64,000 nucleotides of DNA from Sphingomonas sp. SORGH_AS_0950 (GTDB lineage Bacteria; Pseudomonadota; Alphaproteobacteria; Sphingomonadales; Sphingomonadaceae). The position numbers and the translations under genes were made by a program. Below, one piece after another: positions 34,668-44,696 of this stretch (position 1 is its first letter; the number at the start of each line of letters is the position of its first letter). Under the pieces are notes generated by a model, which did not search any database, was not told the DNA's origin, and worked only from the letters and a program-made list of their open reading frames with translations. Location of the stretch: contig NZ_JAUTAE010000001.1 of the NCBI RefSeq assembly GCF_030818415.1, forward strand, positions 1,800,501 to 1,864,500. The letters are read 5' to 3'.

Positions 34668-37658
34668 TCAGTCCGCCGCCGCCGTGGTCGGCTTGGCGGT
34701 GGTGTTGCTGCCCTCGGCGCGCGTCCGGCGGATTTCCTCGCGGACATTGTGGCCCAGCGCATCGGCGACCAGCGCGCCCTGCTCGGCGGTGTGGCGCTTC
34801 ATCAGGCCGGTGGCGGGCGATGCCGCCGCCGCACGACCCGCATAGCGCGCCCGCTTCACCGACACCCCGGCCTCGGCCAGCGCTTCCTCGATCAGCGGCT
34901 CGACGAAGAACCAGTAACCGTTGTTCTTCGGCTCTTCCTGCGCCCAGACCACGTCCTGCAGGTTGGGCATCCGCGCGATCCGCTTGGCGAGCGCGTCGCT
35001 CGGGAACGGATAGAGCTGTTCGACGCGCACGATCTGGGTCGTGGTGTCGCCCGCCGCATCGCGTGCCTCGATCAGGTCATAGGCGACCTTGCCGGTGCAC
35101 AGGACCAGACGCGTCGTCGCCTCGTCGGCGGCACCGTTGGTGTCCGACAGCAGGCGGCGGAAGTGGCTCTCACCCTGAAAGTCCTCGGCCTTCGACACCG
35201 CCAGCTTGTGACGCAGCAGCGACTTGGGCGTGAAGACGATCAGCGGCTTGCGGAAGTTACGGTGCATCTGGCGGCGCAACAGGTGGAAATAGTTGGCCGG
35301 GGTGGTGCAGTTCGCAACCTGGATATTGTCGTTGGCGCAGGACTGGAGGAAGCGCTCGGGACGCGCCGACGAGTGCTCCGGCCCCTGCCCTTCATAGCCA
35401 TGCGGCAGCAGCATCACGAGGCCGTTGGCGCGGAGCCACTTGGACTCGCCCGACGTGATGAACTGGTCAATCATGATCTGCGCGCCGTTGACGAAGTCGC
35501 CGAACTGCGCCTCCCACAGCACCAAAGTCTTCGGATCGGCGAGCGCATAGCCGTACTCGAAGCCCAGCACGCCATATTCGGACAGCGGGCTGTCCAGCAC
35601 CTCGAAGCTGCCATGCTCGACGGTCTTCAGCGGCACATATTTGTGCTCGTCGGTCTGGTCGACCCAGACCGCGTGACGCTGCGAGAAGGTGCCGCGACCC
35701 GAATCCTGGCCCGACAGACGCACGCCATAGCCTTCCGAAAGCAGCGAGCCGAAGGCCAGCGCCTCGCCGGTCGCCCAGTCGAAATTCTCACCCGTCGCGA
35801 ACATCTGGCGCTTGGCATCAAGCACGCGGTTCAGCGTCTTGTGGACCTGCAAGCCTTCCGGGATCGTGGTCAGCGTGCGGCCGATCGCGTCGAACAGCTT
35901 CTTGTCGAGGCCGGTCTCCACGTTGCGGCGGCCCTGGTCGGTTTCCTTGGGGGCCGACAGGCCCGACCAGCGACCGGCGAACCAGTCGGCCTTGTTGGGC
36001 TTGTAGCTCTGGCCCGCCTCGAACTCGCCTTCGCAGCGCGTGGTGTACTGCTTGATATTCTCGTCGACCCAGGCCTGATCGACCACGCCCTCGGACACGA
36101 GACGCTTCGAGTAGATCTCGCTGACACCGGGATGCGAGCGGATCTTGTTGTACATCAGCGGCTGGGTGAAGCCCGGCTCGTCGCCTTCGTTATGACCAAA
36201 GCGGCGATAGCACCACATGTCGATCACGATGTCGCGGTGGAACTTCTGGCGGAATTCGATCGCCATCTTGGTGGCGAAGGTCACCGCCTCGGGATCGTCG
36301 CCATTGACGTGGAAGACCGGCGCCTGGACGCCCTTGGCCACATCCGACGGATAGGGCGAGGAACGCGCGAACTGCGGGCTGGTGGTGAAGCCCACCTGGT
36401 TGTTGATGATGAAGTGGACGCAGCCGCCCGTGTTGTAGCCACGGATGCCGGAGAAGCCGAGGCACTCCCACACGATGCCCTGGCCCGCGAACGCCGCGTC
36501 GCCATGGATCAGCACCGGCACCGAGGCGGCGTGATCGGTCAGGTCGCCCGCGATGGTCTGGATCGCGCGGGTCTTGCCCAGCACGACCGGGTTCACCGCC
36601 TCGAGGTGCGAGGGGTTGGCGACCAGCGACATATGAACCTTATGGCCGTCGAACTCACGGTCGGTCGAGGTGCCGAGGTGATACTTCACGTCGCCCGAAC
36701 CGCCAATGTCATCGGGGTTGGCCGAGCCACCGGCGAATTCGTGGAAGATCACGCGCAGCGGCTTGGCCATGACATTGGCCAGCACGTTCAGACGGCCGCG
36801 ATGCGCCATGCCGAACACGATCTCGCGCACGCCCATCTGGCCACCGTACTTGATGACCGATTCCAGCGCGGGGATCATCGACTCGCCGCCGTCCAGGCCG
36901 AAGCGCTTGGTGCCGACGTACTTCTTGCCGAGGAACTTTTCCCACTGCTCGGCCTCGATGACCTTGTTCAGGATCGCCTTCTTGCCATCGACGGTGAAGT
37001 CGATCGCCTTGTCCTGGCCTTCCATCCGGTCCTGGAGGAAGCGGCGCTCCTCCACGTCCGCGATGTGCATATATTCCAGGCCGATATTGCCGCAGTAATT
37101 CTTGCGCAGCGTGTCGACCAGCTCGCGAACGGTCGCCCATTCGAAGCCCATCGTGCCGCCCAGATAGACCTTGCGGTCGAGATCGGCGTCGGTGAAGCCG
37201 TGATATTCGGTCTTCAGGTCTTCCGGAAGCTCACGCAGGCCCGACAGGCCGAGCGGGTCGAGATTGGCAGCAAGATGGCCGCGCACCCGGTAGGTGCGGA
37301 TCAGCATCTGCGCGCGGATCGCGTCGCCCGCCGCCTTGACGATATCGGCGGTCGAGGGCGCCGCAGCCGGAGCCGCAGCAGCAGGCTTGCCGCCCCCCCT
37401 ACCATCACGGCCGGGCTTGGGCGCGGGTTCCATCTGGGTCGGGTCGAGGCCCGCCGTCAGATCGTCGGTCGAGGTCAGCGGCCAACGCTTGTTCTGCCAG
37501 CTGGGGGCGCCCACGCCCTGCTCCAGACCGTCGAAAAAGGTCCGCCAGCCCGCATCGACCGACGACGAGTCGGCCTGATACTTGGCATAGAGCGTTTCGA
37601 TGAAAGCGGGGCTGACGCCCGCCGCGATTTCGCTGAATTCCTGGCCTTCGTAGCCCAT
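34668..37658 (-). CDS. odhA: 2-oxoglutarate dehydrogenase E1
   Basis: Thiamine-diphosphate-dependent decarboxylase of the TCA cycle, 996 residues. It has the N-terminal E1 docking helix (EIAAGVSPAFIETLYAKY), the thiamine-binding GDAAFAGQG and NNQVGFTT, and the C-terminal transketolase domain (RGTFSQRHAV, LMLLPHGYEGQGPEHSSAR). A Gly/Ala linker follows the docking segment. GAGGAAG lies 6 bases before the ATG. The first long upstream in-frame extension is a non-coding repeat region and is excluded. Confidence 0.98.
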   Translation of the reverse strand: MGYEGQEFSEIAAGVSPAFIETLYAKYQADSSSVDAGWRTFFDGLEQGVGAPSWQNKRWPLTSTDDLTAGLDPTQMEPAPKPGRDGRGGGKPAAAAPAAAPSTADIVKAAGDAIRAQMLIRTYRVRGHLAANLDPLGLSGLRELPEDLKTEYHGFTDADLDRKVYLGGTMGFEWATVRELVDTLRKNYCGNIGLEYMHIADVEERRFLQDRMEGQDKAIDFTVDGKKAILNKVIEAEQWEKFLGKKYVGTKRFGLDGGESMIPALESVIKYGGQMGVREIVFGMAHRGRLNVLANVMAKPLRVIFHEFAGGSANPDDIGGSGDVKYHLGTSTDREFDGHKVHMSLVANPSHLEAVNPVVLGKTRAIQTIAGDLTDHAASVPVLIHGDAAFAGQGIVWECLGFSGIRGYNTGGCVHFIINNQVGFTTSPQFARSSPYPSDVAKGVQAPVFHVNGDDPEAVTFATKMAIEFRQKFHRDIVIDMWCYRRFGHNEGDEPGFTQPLMYNKIRSHPGVSEIYSKRLVSEGVVDQAWVDENIKQYTTRCEGEFEAGQSYKPNKADWFAGRWSGLSAPKETDQGRRNVETGLDKKLFDAIGRTLTTIPEGLQVHKTLNRVLDAKRQMFATGENFDWATGEALAFGSLLSEGYGVRLSGQDSGRGTFSQRHAVWVDQTDEHKYVPLKTVEHGSFEVLDSPLSEYGVLGFEYGYALADPKTLVLWEAQFGDFVNGAQIMIDQFITSGESKWLRANGLVMLLPHGYEGQGPEHSSARPERFLQSCANDNIQVANCTTPANYFHLLRRQMHRNFRKPLIVFTPKSLLRHKLAVSKAEDFQGESHFRRLLSDTNGAADEATTRLVLCTGKVAYDLIEARDAAGDTTTQIVRVEQLYPFPSDALAKRIARMPNLQDVVWAQEEPKNNGYWFFVEPLIEEALAEAGVSVKRARYAGRAAAASPATGLMKRHTAEQGALVADALGHNVREEIRRTRAEGSNTTAKPTTAAAD

Positions 37659-37696
37659 GAGACGCTTCCTCGACCGCCCGTCTTCTTCATGATCGC

Positions 37697-37776
37697 CACC
37701 CCGGCACATCCGCCTGGGGTCCGCAGCCGCGAGCGGCCCGCCTGCCGCCACGGACCCCGGCGGGTGTGCCGGGGTG
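37697..37776. repeat. inverted repeat between sucD and odhA
   Basis: Arms at 37697-37723 and 37751-37776 are imperfect inverted copies built on CACCCCGGCACA and TGTGCCGGGGTG with a shared GGACCCC block, around a 27-base loop. It may modulate the sucD-odhA junction as a processing hairpin. Confidence 0.75.
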
Positions 37777-37788
37777 ACGCGATACGCC

Positions 37789-38673
37789 TTACTTGTTCAG
37801 CACCGACAACAGGGTCGAGCCGAGCTCCGAGGGGCTGGCCGCGACCTTGATCCCGGCCGCTTCCATCGCCGCGATCTTGTCCTCGGCGCCGCCCTGGCCG
37901 CCCGACACGATCGCACCGGCATGGCCCATGCGACGGCCCGGAGGCGCGGTGCGGCCCGCGATGAAGCCGGCCATCGGCTTCGAACGGCCGCGCTTGGCCT
38001 CGTCACGCAGGAACTGCGCGGCTTCTTCTTCGGCCGAGCCGCCGATCTCGCCGATCATGATGATCGACTTCGTTTCGTCATCGGCCAGGAACAGCTCGAG
38101 CACGTCGATGAAGTTGGTGCCATTGACGGGATCGCCGCCGATGCCGACCGCGGTCGTCTGACCCAGGCCAGCGTTCGAGGTCTGGAACACCGCCTCATAG
38201 GTCAGGGTTCCCGAACGCGACACGACGCCGACCGAGCCCTTCTTGAAGATCGAACCCGGCATGATGCCGATCTTGCACTCGCCCGGCGTCAGCACGCCCG
38301 GGCAGTTCGGACCGATCAGGCGCGACTTCGAACCCGACAGGGCACGCTTCACCTTGACCATGTCGAGGACCGGAATGCCTTCCGTGATCGCGACGATCAG
38401 CGGAATCTCGGCGTCGATCGCTTCCAGGATCGAGTCGGCCGCGAAGGGCGGCGGCACGTAGATGACCGACGCATCGGCGCCCGTCTTCGACTTGGCTTCG
38501 GCGACGGTGTTGAAGACCGGCAGGCCGATATGCTCGGTGCCGCCCTTGCCCGGCGTCACGCCGCCGACCATCTGCGTGCCATAGGCCAGCGCCTGCTGGG
38601 TGTGGAACGTGCCGGTTTCACCCGTCATGCCCTGGGTGATGACCTTGGTGTTCTTGTTGACGAGGATGCTCAT
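37789..38673 (-). CDS. sucD: succinyl-CoA ligase alpha subunit
   Basis: Nucleotide-binding alpha subunit converting succinyl-CoA to succinate with GTP/ATP synthesis. The 294-residue protein has the CoA-binding start [21 protein letters not shown], the GGVTPGKGG loop, and the phospho-His motif [14 protein letters not shown]. The partner beta subunit gene sucC is not adjacent: the position just upstream holds a GIY-YIG gene instead. sucC must be elsewhere for the enzyme to function. Confidence 0.98.
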   Translation of the reverse strand: MSILVNKNTKVITQGMTGETGTFHTQQALAYGTQMVGGVTPGKGGTEHIGLPVFNTVAEAKSKTGADASVIYVPPPFAADSILEAIDAEIPLIVAITEGIPVLDMVKVKRALSGSKSRLIGPNCPGVLTPGECKIGIMPGSIFKKGSVGVVSRSGTLTYEAVFQTSNAGLGQTTAVGIGGDPVNGTNFIDVLELFLADDETKSIIMIGEIGGSAEEEAAQFLRDEAKRGRSKPMAGFIAGRTAPPGRRMGHAGAIVSGGQGGAEDKIAAMEAAGIKVAASPSELGSTLLSVLNK

Positions 38674-38691
38674 CTAACTTCTCTTCCTCTT

Positions 38692-39070
38692 GTTCCCCGG
38701 CGAAGGCCGGGGCCCAGTTGGGGAAACGATCATGGCAGTGCGATCCGGTCGTAAAGATCATCCCAGTCGGGATTGAGCCCTTCGATTTCCCGCAGCTTCC
38801 AGGCCCGCTTCCATTCCTTCATCCGCAGCTCACGCTGCCGTGCTGATTCGATGCTCTCATGCGCCTCGAACCAGACGAGGCGATGACAGCGATGTTTTCG
38901 CGTGAACCCGGCGACCACCCCTTCGCGATGCTGAAGCACGCGCTGGGGCAGATTGCTGGTCACACCGAGATAGAGCGTCCCGTTACGATCGCTGGCCATG
39001 ATATAGACATAGCCCGGCCGCTCCATCTCAAACGCCTTCCCAACTGGGCCCCGGCCTCCGCCGGGGCACA
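38692..39070. mobile_element. GIY-YIG gene with terminal inverted repeats
   Basis: Left (38692-38723) and right (39040-39070) ends are inverted copies that differ at about two of 30 positions. Each copy contains CCCCGGC/GCCGGGG and CCCAGTTGGG palindromes. Between them is one gene, for a 98-residue GIY-YIG nuclease, and little else. The element lies between mdh and sucD. No transposase of another type is present, so mobility by the nuclease is inference. Confidence 0.6.
38730..39026 (-). CDS. single-domain GIY-YIG nuclease family protein
   Basis: A 98-residue protein that is essentially the GIY-YIG domain alone. It has GYVYIMAS and TLYLGVTSNLPQR (the YVY and YLG strands and conserved Arg), a FTRKHRCHRLVWFE strand, and the Glu of the metal site in RELRMKEWKRAWK. 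Stand-alone members are common in alphaproteobacteria; most are uncharacterised. The ATG before ERPGYVYI is used because the longer frame starts inside the flanking repeat. The gene shares the operon strand. Confidence 0.9.
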   Translation of the reverse strand: MERPGYVYIMASDRNGTLYLGVTSNLPQRVLQHREGVVAGFTRKHRCHRLVWFEAHESIESARQRELRMKEWKRAWKLREIEGLNPDWDDLYDRIALP

Positions 39071-39080
39071 ATCAGTTGGA

Positions 39081-40130
<1,050 letters not shown>

Positions 40131-40145
40131 TTAAGATTTTAAACG

Positions 40146-40174
40146 ATAATAGTTCGCAAGTGCATTAAGGTCAA
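40146..40174 (-). promoter_or_regulatory. strong sigma-70-type promoter of the mdh operon
   Basis: On the minus strand TTGACC and TATTAT are separated by exactly 17 bases. Transcription would begin near 40139, leaving a leader of about 95 bases. The -35 box overlaps the stop codon of zapE, so mdh and its followers can be expressed independently of sdhB-zapE. Confidence 0.75.
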
Positions 40175-41289
40175 ATCAAGGGCTCGCCCGACCCGTGCCC
40201 CTGCGCCAGATAGTCCTCGGAGCGCATCTCTTCGAGGCGGCTGATCGTCCGTTCGAACTCGAATCGACCATCCCCGGTTTCATAGAGTTCGGCGGGCTGC
40301 GCATCGGCTGCGGCGAGCAGCTTGACCTTGTGTTCGTAGAGCGCGTCGATCAGCTGGACGAAGCGCGCCGCCTCGTTGCGATTCTCCGGTCCCAGCTTGG
40401 GGATGCCGACCAGGATGACGGTGTGGAAACGCCGCGCGACCGCCAGATAGTCCGCCGCCCCCCGCGCCTCGCCGCACAGCCGCTTGAACGAGAAGACCGC
40501 GACGCCCTTCAGCGCCTTGGGGACATGCAGCACGCGGCCGCCGACCTTCAGATCCTCCGAGGGCACATGCGCGGCATCCTCGACTGGATAGTCGGTCAGG
40601 CGGAAGAAGGTCGCCGACAGCGTCAGCGTCGCCTTGGGCCCATTGGGCACCAGCCAGGTGTCGAGCCGCCCCAGCCGGTCACGCCGGTAATCGGTCGGCC
40701 CGTTGAGCGCCAGCACGTCCAGCCGCGCCTCGATCAGCGCGATGAAGGGCAGGAAATGCTCGCGGTTGAGCCCGTTCTTGTACAGGTCCCTGGGCGGACG
40801 GTTGGAGGTGGTGACGATCGTCACCCCCGCTTCGATCAGCGCGGTGAACAGCCGCGACAGGATCATCGCGTCGGGGCTGTTGGTCACCATCATCTCGTCG
40901 AACGCCAGCAGCCGGACTTCCTCGGCCAGCGCGGCGGCGACGGGGGCGATCGGCTCACCCGCCTGCTTGGCGCGCTCGGTGGCGATGCGGGCGTGCACCT
41001 CCAGCATGAATTCGGCGAAATGGACCCGGCGCTTGGCCTCGACCGCGACATGGTCGAAGAACAGGTCCATCAGCATCGACTTGCCGCGCCCGACATCACC
41101 CCAGAGATAGACGCCCTTGGGCGCGGGCGCGCCCTTGCCGGTCAGGTGTGCGAAGAAGCCGGTCTTGCGCGGCGTTTCCAATTCGGTCGCCAGTTGCTGG
41201 AGCCGGGCGGCGGCGGCGGCCTGTTCGGGATCGGGGCGAAGCTCTCCGGCTTCGATCAGGCGGCGATAGGCATTGAGGATGTCGGGCAT
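40171..41289 (-). CDS. zapE: cell division protein ZapE (AFG1-like ATPase)
   Basis: AAA-type ATPase of the AFG1/LACE1 family, linked to Z-ring stability and to mitochondrial-type protein quality control. The 372-residue protein has Walker A WGDVGRGKSM (about 75-84), Walker B LLAFDEMMV, a sensor TTSNRPPRDLY and C-terminal FERTISRLEEM. It follows sdhB on the same strand, and the two may be co-transcribed across a 227-base gap with repeats. The start ATG lies before PDILNAYRRLI. Confidence 0.96.
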   Translation of the reverse strand: MPDILNAYRRLIEAGELRPDPEQAAAAARLQQLATELETPRKTGFFAHLTGKGAPAPKGVYLWGDVGRGKSMLMDLFFDHVAVEAKRRVHFAEFMLEVHARIATERAKQAGEPIAPVAAALAEEVRLLAFDEMMVTNSPDAMILSRLFTALIEAGVTIVTTSNRPPRDLYKNGLNREHFLPFIALIEARLDVLALNGPTDYRRDRLGRLDTWLVPNGPKATLTLSATFFRLTDYPVEDAAHVPSEDLKVGGRVLHVPKALKGVAVFSFKRLCGEARGAADYLAVARRFHTVILVGIPKLGPENRNEAARFVQLIDALYEHKVKLLAAADAQPAELYETGDGRFEFERTISRLEEMRSEDYLAQGHGSGEPLI

Positions 41290-41398
41290 GTTGGGGGGCG
41301 GTGTCTGCCCTGGCCTCTTTCCCGTCAACCCCATTCCTCCCCTGGAAGGGGAGGTGGCAGCCCGCAGGGCTGACGGAGGGGTGTCACCGCCCGATCAG

Positions 41399-41463
41399 GG
41401 ATACCGCCCCTCCACCATCGCTTGCGCGATGGTCCCCCTCCCCAAGCGAGCTTGGGGAGGAAT
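41399..41463. repeat. C-tract intergenic repeat
   Basis: Second copy of the unit at 19680-19743, with CCCCTCCACCA, a CGCTTGCGCGA palindrome, and the CCTCCCCAAG/CTTGGGGAGG hairpin. It sits downstream of sdhB. Confidence 0.65.
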
Positions 41464-41465
41464 AG

Positions 41466-41490
41466 AAAAAGGGGGCCGTTTCCGACCCCC
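41466..41490 (-). terminator. intrinsic terminator of sdhB
   Basis: On the minus strand GGGGGTCGGAAACGGCCCCC is followed by five T residues, 26 bases after the sdhB stop. It should limit readthrough into zapE. Confidence 0.88.
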
Positions 41491-41516
41491 TTTCCGTTTC
41501 CGTCGAACCAACCGGA

Positions 41517-42296
41517 TCAGATGATCCGCTCGGCCTCCATCTTCTTGATTTCCGCGATCGCCTTGGCCGGGTTCAGGCCCTTGGGGCAGACATTCGCGCA
41601 GTTCATGATCGTGTGGCAGCGATAGAGGCGGAAGGGATCCTCCAGCTCGTCCAGACGCTCGCCGGTCATCTCGTCGCGGCTGTCGGCCAGCCAGCGATAG
41701 GCCTGGAGCAGGATCGCCGGTCCTAAGAACTTGTCGCTGTTCCACCAATAGCTGGGGCACGAGGTCGAGCAGCAGGCGCACAGGATGCACTCGTACAGGC
41801 CGTCGAGCTTCGCACGGTCGTCGGGCGACTGGAGCCGCTCCTTGCCCGAGGGCGCGGGCGACACGGTCTGGAGCCACGGCTTGATCGAGGCATACTGCGC
41901 GTAGAAATGGGTGAAGTCGGGGACCAGGTCCTTGACCACGTCCATGTGCGGCAGAGGGGTGATCTGGACGGTGCCCTTCACATCCTCGATCGCGGTGGTG
42001 CAGGCCAGGCCGTTGCGGCCGTCAATGTTCATGGCGCACGATCCGCAAATGCCCTCGCGGCACGACCGGCGGAAGGTCAGCGAGCTGTCCTGCTCGGCCT
42101 TCATCTTGATCAGCGCGTCGAGCACCATCGGGCCGCATTCGTCCAGATCGATCTCGAACGTGTCGTAACGCGGATTCTGGCCCGAGTCGGGATCGTAGCG
42201 ATAGACCTTGAACTTTTTCAGACGGCCGCCGGTGGTCGCCTTATGCGTTTCGCCCTTCTTGATGACGCTGTTCTTCGGCAGGGCAAATTCGGCCAT
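41517..42296 (-). CDS. sdhB: succinate dehydrogenase iron-sulfur subunit
   Basis: Electron-transfer subunit of complex II carrying three Fe-S clusters. The 259-residue protein has the 2Fe-2S ligands in [26 protein letters not shown] order, with the later [16 protein letters not shown] and [17 protein letters not shown] supplying the 4Fe-4S and 3Fe-4S ligands. The usual partners sdhC, sdhD and sdhA are not immediately upstream: a ClpP-like gene is. They must lie elsewhere in the genome. Confidence 0.98.
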   Translation of the reverse strand: MAEFALPKNSVIKKGETHKATTGGRLKKFKVYRYDPDSGQNPRYDTFEIDLDECGPMVLDALIKMKAEQDSSLTFRRSCREGICGSCAMNIDGRNGLACTTAIEDVKGTVQITPLPHMDVVKDLVPDFTHFYAQYASIKPWLQTVSPAPSGKERLQSPDDRAKLDGLYECILCACCSTSCPSYWWNSDKFLGPAILLQAYRWLADSRDEMTGERLDELEDPFRLYRCHTIMNCANVCPKGLNPAKAIAEIKKMEAERII

Positions 42297-42405
42297 GGTC
42301 ACAAACCCGCTGGATGGGCCGACAGGCGTGTCGGCAAAGGATCGCTCCCGCCGATACATGACAGGGGCGCATGTCGCAAATGTCTTGACCGATTTAGGCG
42401 CTGCC

Positions 42406-42981
42406 TCAGATCACATCAAGGACGAGGCCCAGCTCGCGCGCCTCCTCGGCATCGATATACCAGTTGCTGCGCGCCTTTTCCTGCAGCGTCTCGAAGGTCA
42501 CCTTCGATCCGTTGACGATGGCGCGGAAGCCCTCCTCCTGGATCAGCACCGACTGCTCGATCTCGTGCAGCTTGGCCTTGAGCACCACGGGTAGGTTAGT
42601 GAGCGGGCCGGACAGGTCGATGCTGCCGCTCATCTGCCGCTCGTGCAGCATCAGGCGGGTGCCGCGCGTCAGGAAGCGATACTCGACCGGAAAGGCCGAC
42701 ATGAAGGTCGCCCCCGCCGAATAGACCGCGACCTTGCCCAGGAACAGCGTGTCGCGCCCCGTATAGTCGCGCAGCAGCCGGATCGAGTCGCCCATCGCCC
42801 GCGCCATCTCCGGATCGCCGCCCAGCGTGGTGATCGACACCACCAGCGGACCGTCCGCCGGCGCGGCGGCAAGCTGGTCCTTGAACCCGGCATACATCAC
42901 CTCGTCCACCGTGCCGTACAGCTGGATGTGCGGGCGGGCGAGCAGCGGATAGTTCACCGCATTGTTGGGATGATCGTGCAT
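42406..42981 (-). CDS. ClpP-like serine protease
   Basis: A 191-residue member of the ClpP/crotonase fold. The nucleophile Ser88 ([10 protein letters not shown]) and the base His113 (LMLHERQM) are 25 apart, as in ClpP. The position aligned with the catalytic Asp171 of E. coli ClpP appears to be in QEKARSNWY and is not an Asp. It therefore resembles non-canonical ClpP-like proteins more than ClpP. No Clp ATPase gene is near. The product may be a stand-alone or heteromeric subunit. Confidence 0.85.
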   Translation of the reverse strand: MHDHPNNAVNYPLLARPHIQLYGTVDEVMYAGFKDQLAAAPADGPLVVSITTLGGDPEMARAMGDSIRLLRDYTGRDTLFLGKVAVYSAGATFMSAFPVEYRFLTRGTRLMLHERQMSGSIDLSGPLTNLPVVLKAKLHEIEQSVLIQEEGFRAIVNGSKVTFETLQEKARSNWYIDAEEARELGLVLDVI

Positions 42982-43030
42982 GATGCAGCGAACCGGGGGC
43001 GGGGGCGAAGGTTCCGATGGGTGGAGCGTG

Positions 43031-43105
43031 GGCTTCGACTTCGCTCAGCCTGAACGGCTGTGTGGCAAGCACCAAACTCCGTTCAGCCTGAGCGAAGTCG
43101 AAGGC
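43031..43105. repeat. paired inverted REP-like repeats
   Basis: Copies at 43031-43057 and 43079-43105 form a 27-bp inverted pair around a 21-base loop, located between the phhA stop and the ClpP-like start. The pair could terminate or process the phhA transcript. Confidence 0.8.
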
Positions 43106-43116
43106 CAAGCGAAAAC

Positions 43117-43986
43117 CTATCCCAACTTTCCCTTGGCATAGTTCTGTGAACCCCGGGTCAGGACCTCATCACCGTCCACGATCTCCGCCACCGGTATATC
43201 GGGCAACGCCTTGATCTGCGCGTATAGCGGCGCGAAGTCCGTCTCCAGCGTGGTACGAAGCAATTCCTCGAACGACGGGATCACGAAATAATTCTGCTGG
43301 AAATCGTCGATCCGATATTCGGTGCGCATCACGCGGGCGAGGTCGAAGCCGATCCGGTTGGGGCTCGGGTCCTCCAGCGCGAAGCGGCTTTCCGAATAGC
43401 TCGACACGATGCCTGCGCCATAGATACGCAGGTCCCCGTCCTCGCGCACCAGCCCGAACTCGACCGTGTACCAATAGAGCCGCCCGAGATATTTCAGCGC
43501 ATCCATGCCCAGCGCGCGCTGCCCGCCGCGCCCATAGGCGGCGAGATAATCGGCGAAGACCGGGTCGGCGAGCATCGGCACATGGCCGAACACGTCGTGA
43601 AAGACGTCGGGTTCCTGAAGATAGTCGAGCTGGTCGGGCCGCCGGATGAAGTTGCCCGCGACGAAGCGGCGATTGGCCATATGGTCGAAGAACACCGCGT
43701 CGGGCACCAGCCCCGGCACCGCCACCACCTGCCACCCGGTCAGCGCCATCAGGCGTTCGGACAGTTCCTCGAAATCGGGGATGCCGGGGCGCGACAGCTT
43801 GAGCACGTCGAGGCCGCGCAGATACGCCTCCGACGCGCGGCCCGGCAACAATCTGGACTGGCGCGCGAACAGCGTGTCCCAGGTCGCATGCTCCTCGGCC
43901 GTATAATGTTCCCAGCCCTGGGGGATGGTCCAGTCGGCACCGGCCCCTTCGGGCGGAGCGGCAAGAACATGGGTATCCTGTGCCAT
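43117..43986 (-). CDS. phhA: phenylalanine-4-hydroxylase
   Basis: Tetrahydrobiopterin-dependent non-haem iron monooxygenase converting phenylalanine to tyrosine. The 289-residue protein is the bacterial monomeric type without a regulatory domain. Iron ligands are in VFHDVFGHVP (two His) with a Glu in WYTVEFGLV, and the pterin site is in the GLVPDAVFFDHMANRRF segment. No pterin carbinolamine dehydratase (phhB) is adjacent. Confidence 0.98.
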   Translation of the reverse strand: MAQDTHVLAAPPEGAGADWTIPQGWEHYTAEEHATWDTLFARQSRLLPGRASEAYLRGLDVLKLSRPGIPDFEELSERLMALTGWQVVAVPGLVPDAVFFDHMANRRFVAGNFIRRPDQLDYLQEPDVFHDVFGHVPMLADPVFADYLAAYGRGGQRALGMDALKYLGRLYWYTVEFGLVREDGDLRIYGAGIVSSYSESRFALEDPSPNRIGFDLARVMRTEYRIDDFQQNYFVIPSFEELLRTTLETDFAPLYAQIKALPDIPVAEIVDGDEVLTRGSQNYAKGKLG

Positions 43987-44000
43987 TCGTGGAGCCTATC

Positions 44001-44696
44001 ATGATGATGGTGACAAATGAAACCATATCGTGGCGACGGCTCGGCCGGGTTGCAAGGGGGATGGCGGCCGCCATCGGGTTGATCCTGCTGGGCTATTTCG
44101 CGCTGGGACTGGCGCTGGGGGCGGTTCCGCGTCGCACCATCGCCCTGCCCGCGCCCGGCCCCGATGCGGTCACCATCTTCGTCGAGTCGAGCGCGGTCCA
44201 TACCGCCATCATCCTCCCCAAACAGGCGGCGGGGGTGGACTGGCGCGACCGGGCACGGGCCGAGGACTTGCGCGATCCGCGCTATGCGGGCTTTCCCTAT
44301 CTCGCCATCGGCTGGGGCGAGGCCGGCTTTTTCCGCGAGACGCCGCACTGGCGCGACGTCAGGCCGGGGACGATCCTCCATGCCGCGCTGGGCAGCGATC
44401 GGACGCTGATCCATGTCGACCACCTGCCGCTTCCGCGCGCGAATGGCGACGATGTGCGGATGATCCGCCTGTCGCCCGAGGCGTATCGCCACATGGTCGC
44501 GTTCATCCGGGGAAGTTGGCGGAGCAATGGCGGTCATTATCCCGGCTATGACGTGTACGATGCCTTTTACGAAGCGAGGGGGCGGTACAGCGCCGCCCAC
44601 ACCTGCAACAGCTGGACCGGCGACGCGCTGGCGGCGGCGGGGGTGCGGATGGGGTGGTGGACGCCCTTTCCCTGGACGGTGATGCATTGGCTGTGA
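44001..44696 (+). CDS. TIGR02117/DUF2459 family protein
   Basis: A 231-residue protein with one N-terminal membrane helix (about 17-40) and an extracytoplasmic domain matching DUF2459: VESSAVHTAIILP, AIGWGEAGFF and HTCNSWTGDALAAAGV, the last with a Cys-Asn pair that looks catalytic. Function is unproven; the fold suggests a papain-like hydrolase. GGAG is 6 bases before the chosen ATG. Its stop overlaps the next gene (GTGA). Confidence 0.88.
   Translation: MMMVTNETISWRRLGRVARGMAAAIGLILLGYFALGLALGAVPRRTIALPAPGPDAVTIFVESSAVHTAIILPKQAAGVDWRDRARAEDLRDPRYAGFPYLAIGWGEAGFFRETPHWRDVRPGTILHAALGSDRTLIHVDHLPLPRANGDDVRMIRLSPEAYRHMVAFIRGSWRSNGGHYPGYDVYDAFYEARGRYSAAHTCNSWTGDALAAAGVRMGWWTPFPWTVMHWL

Noticed and set aside
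34665..37850. A plus-strand frame of about 1060 codons opposite odhA
   Set aside because: It lies exactly antisense to a perfect 2-oxoglutarate dehydrogenase gene. Composition is Arg/His/Gly-rich and no domain is seen.
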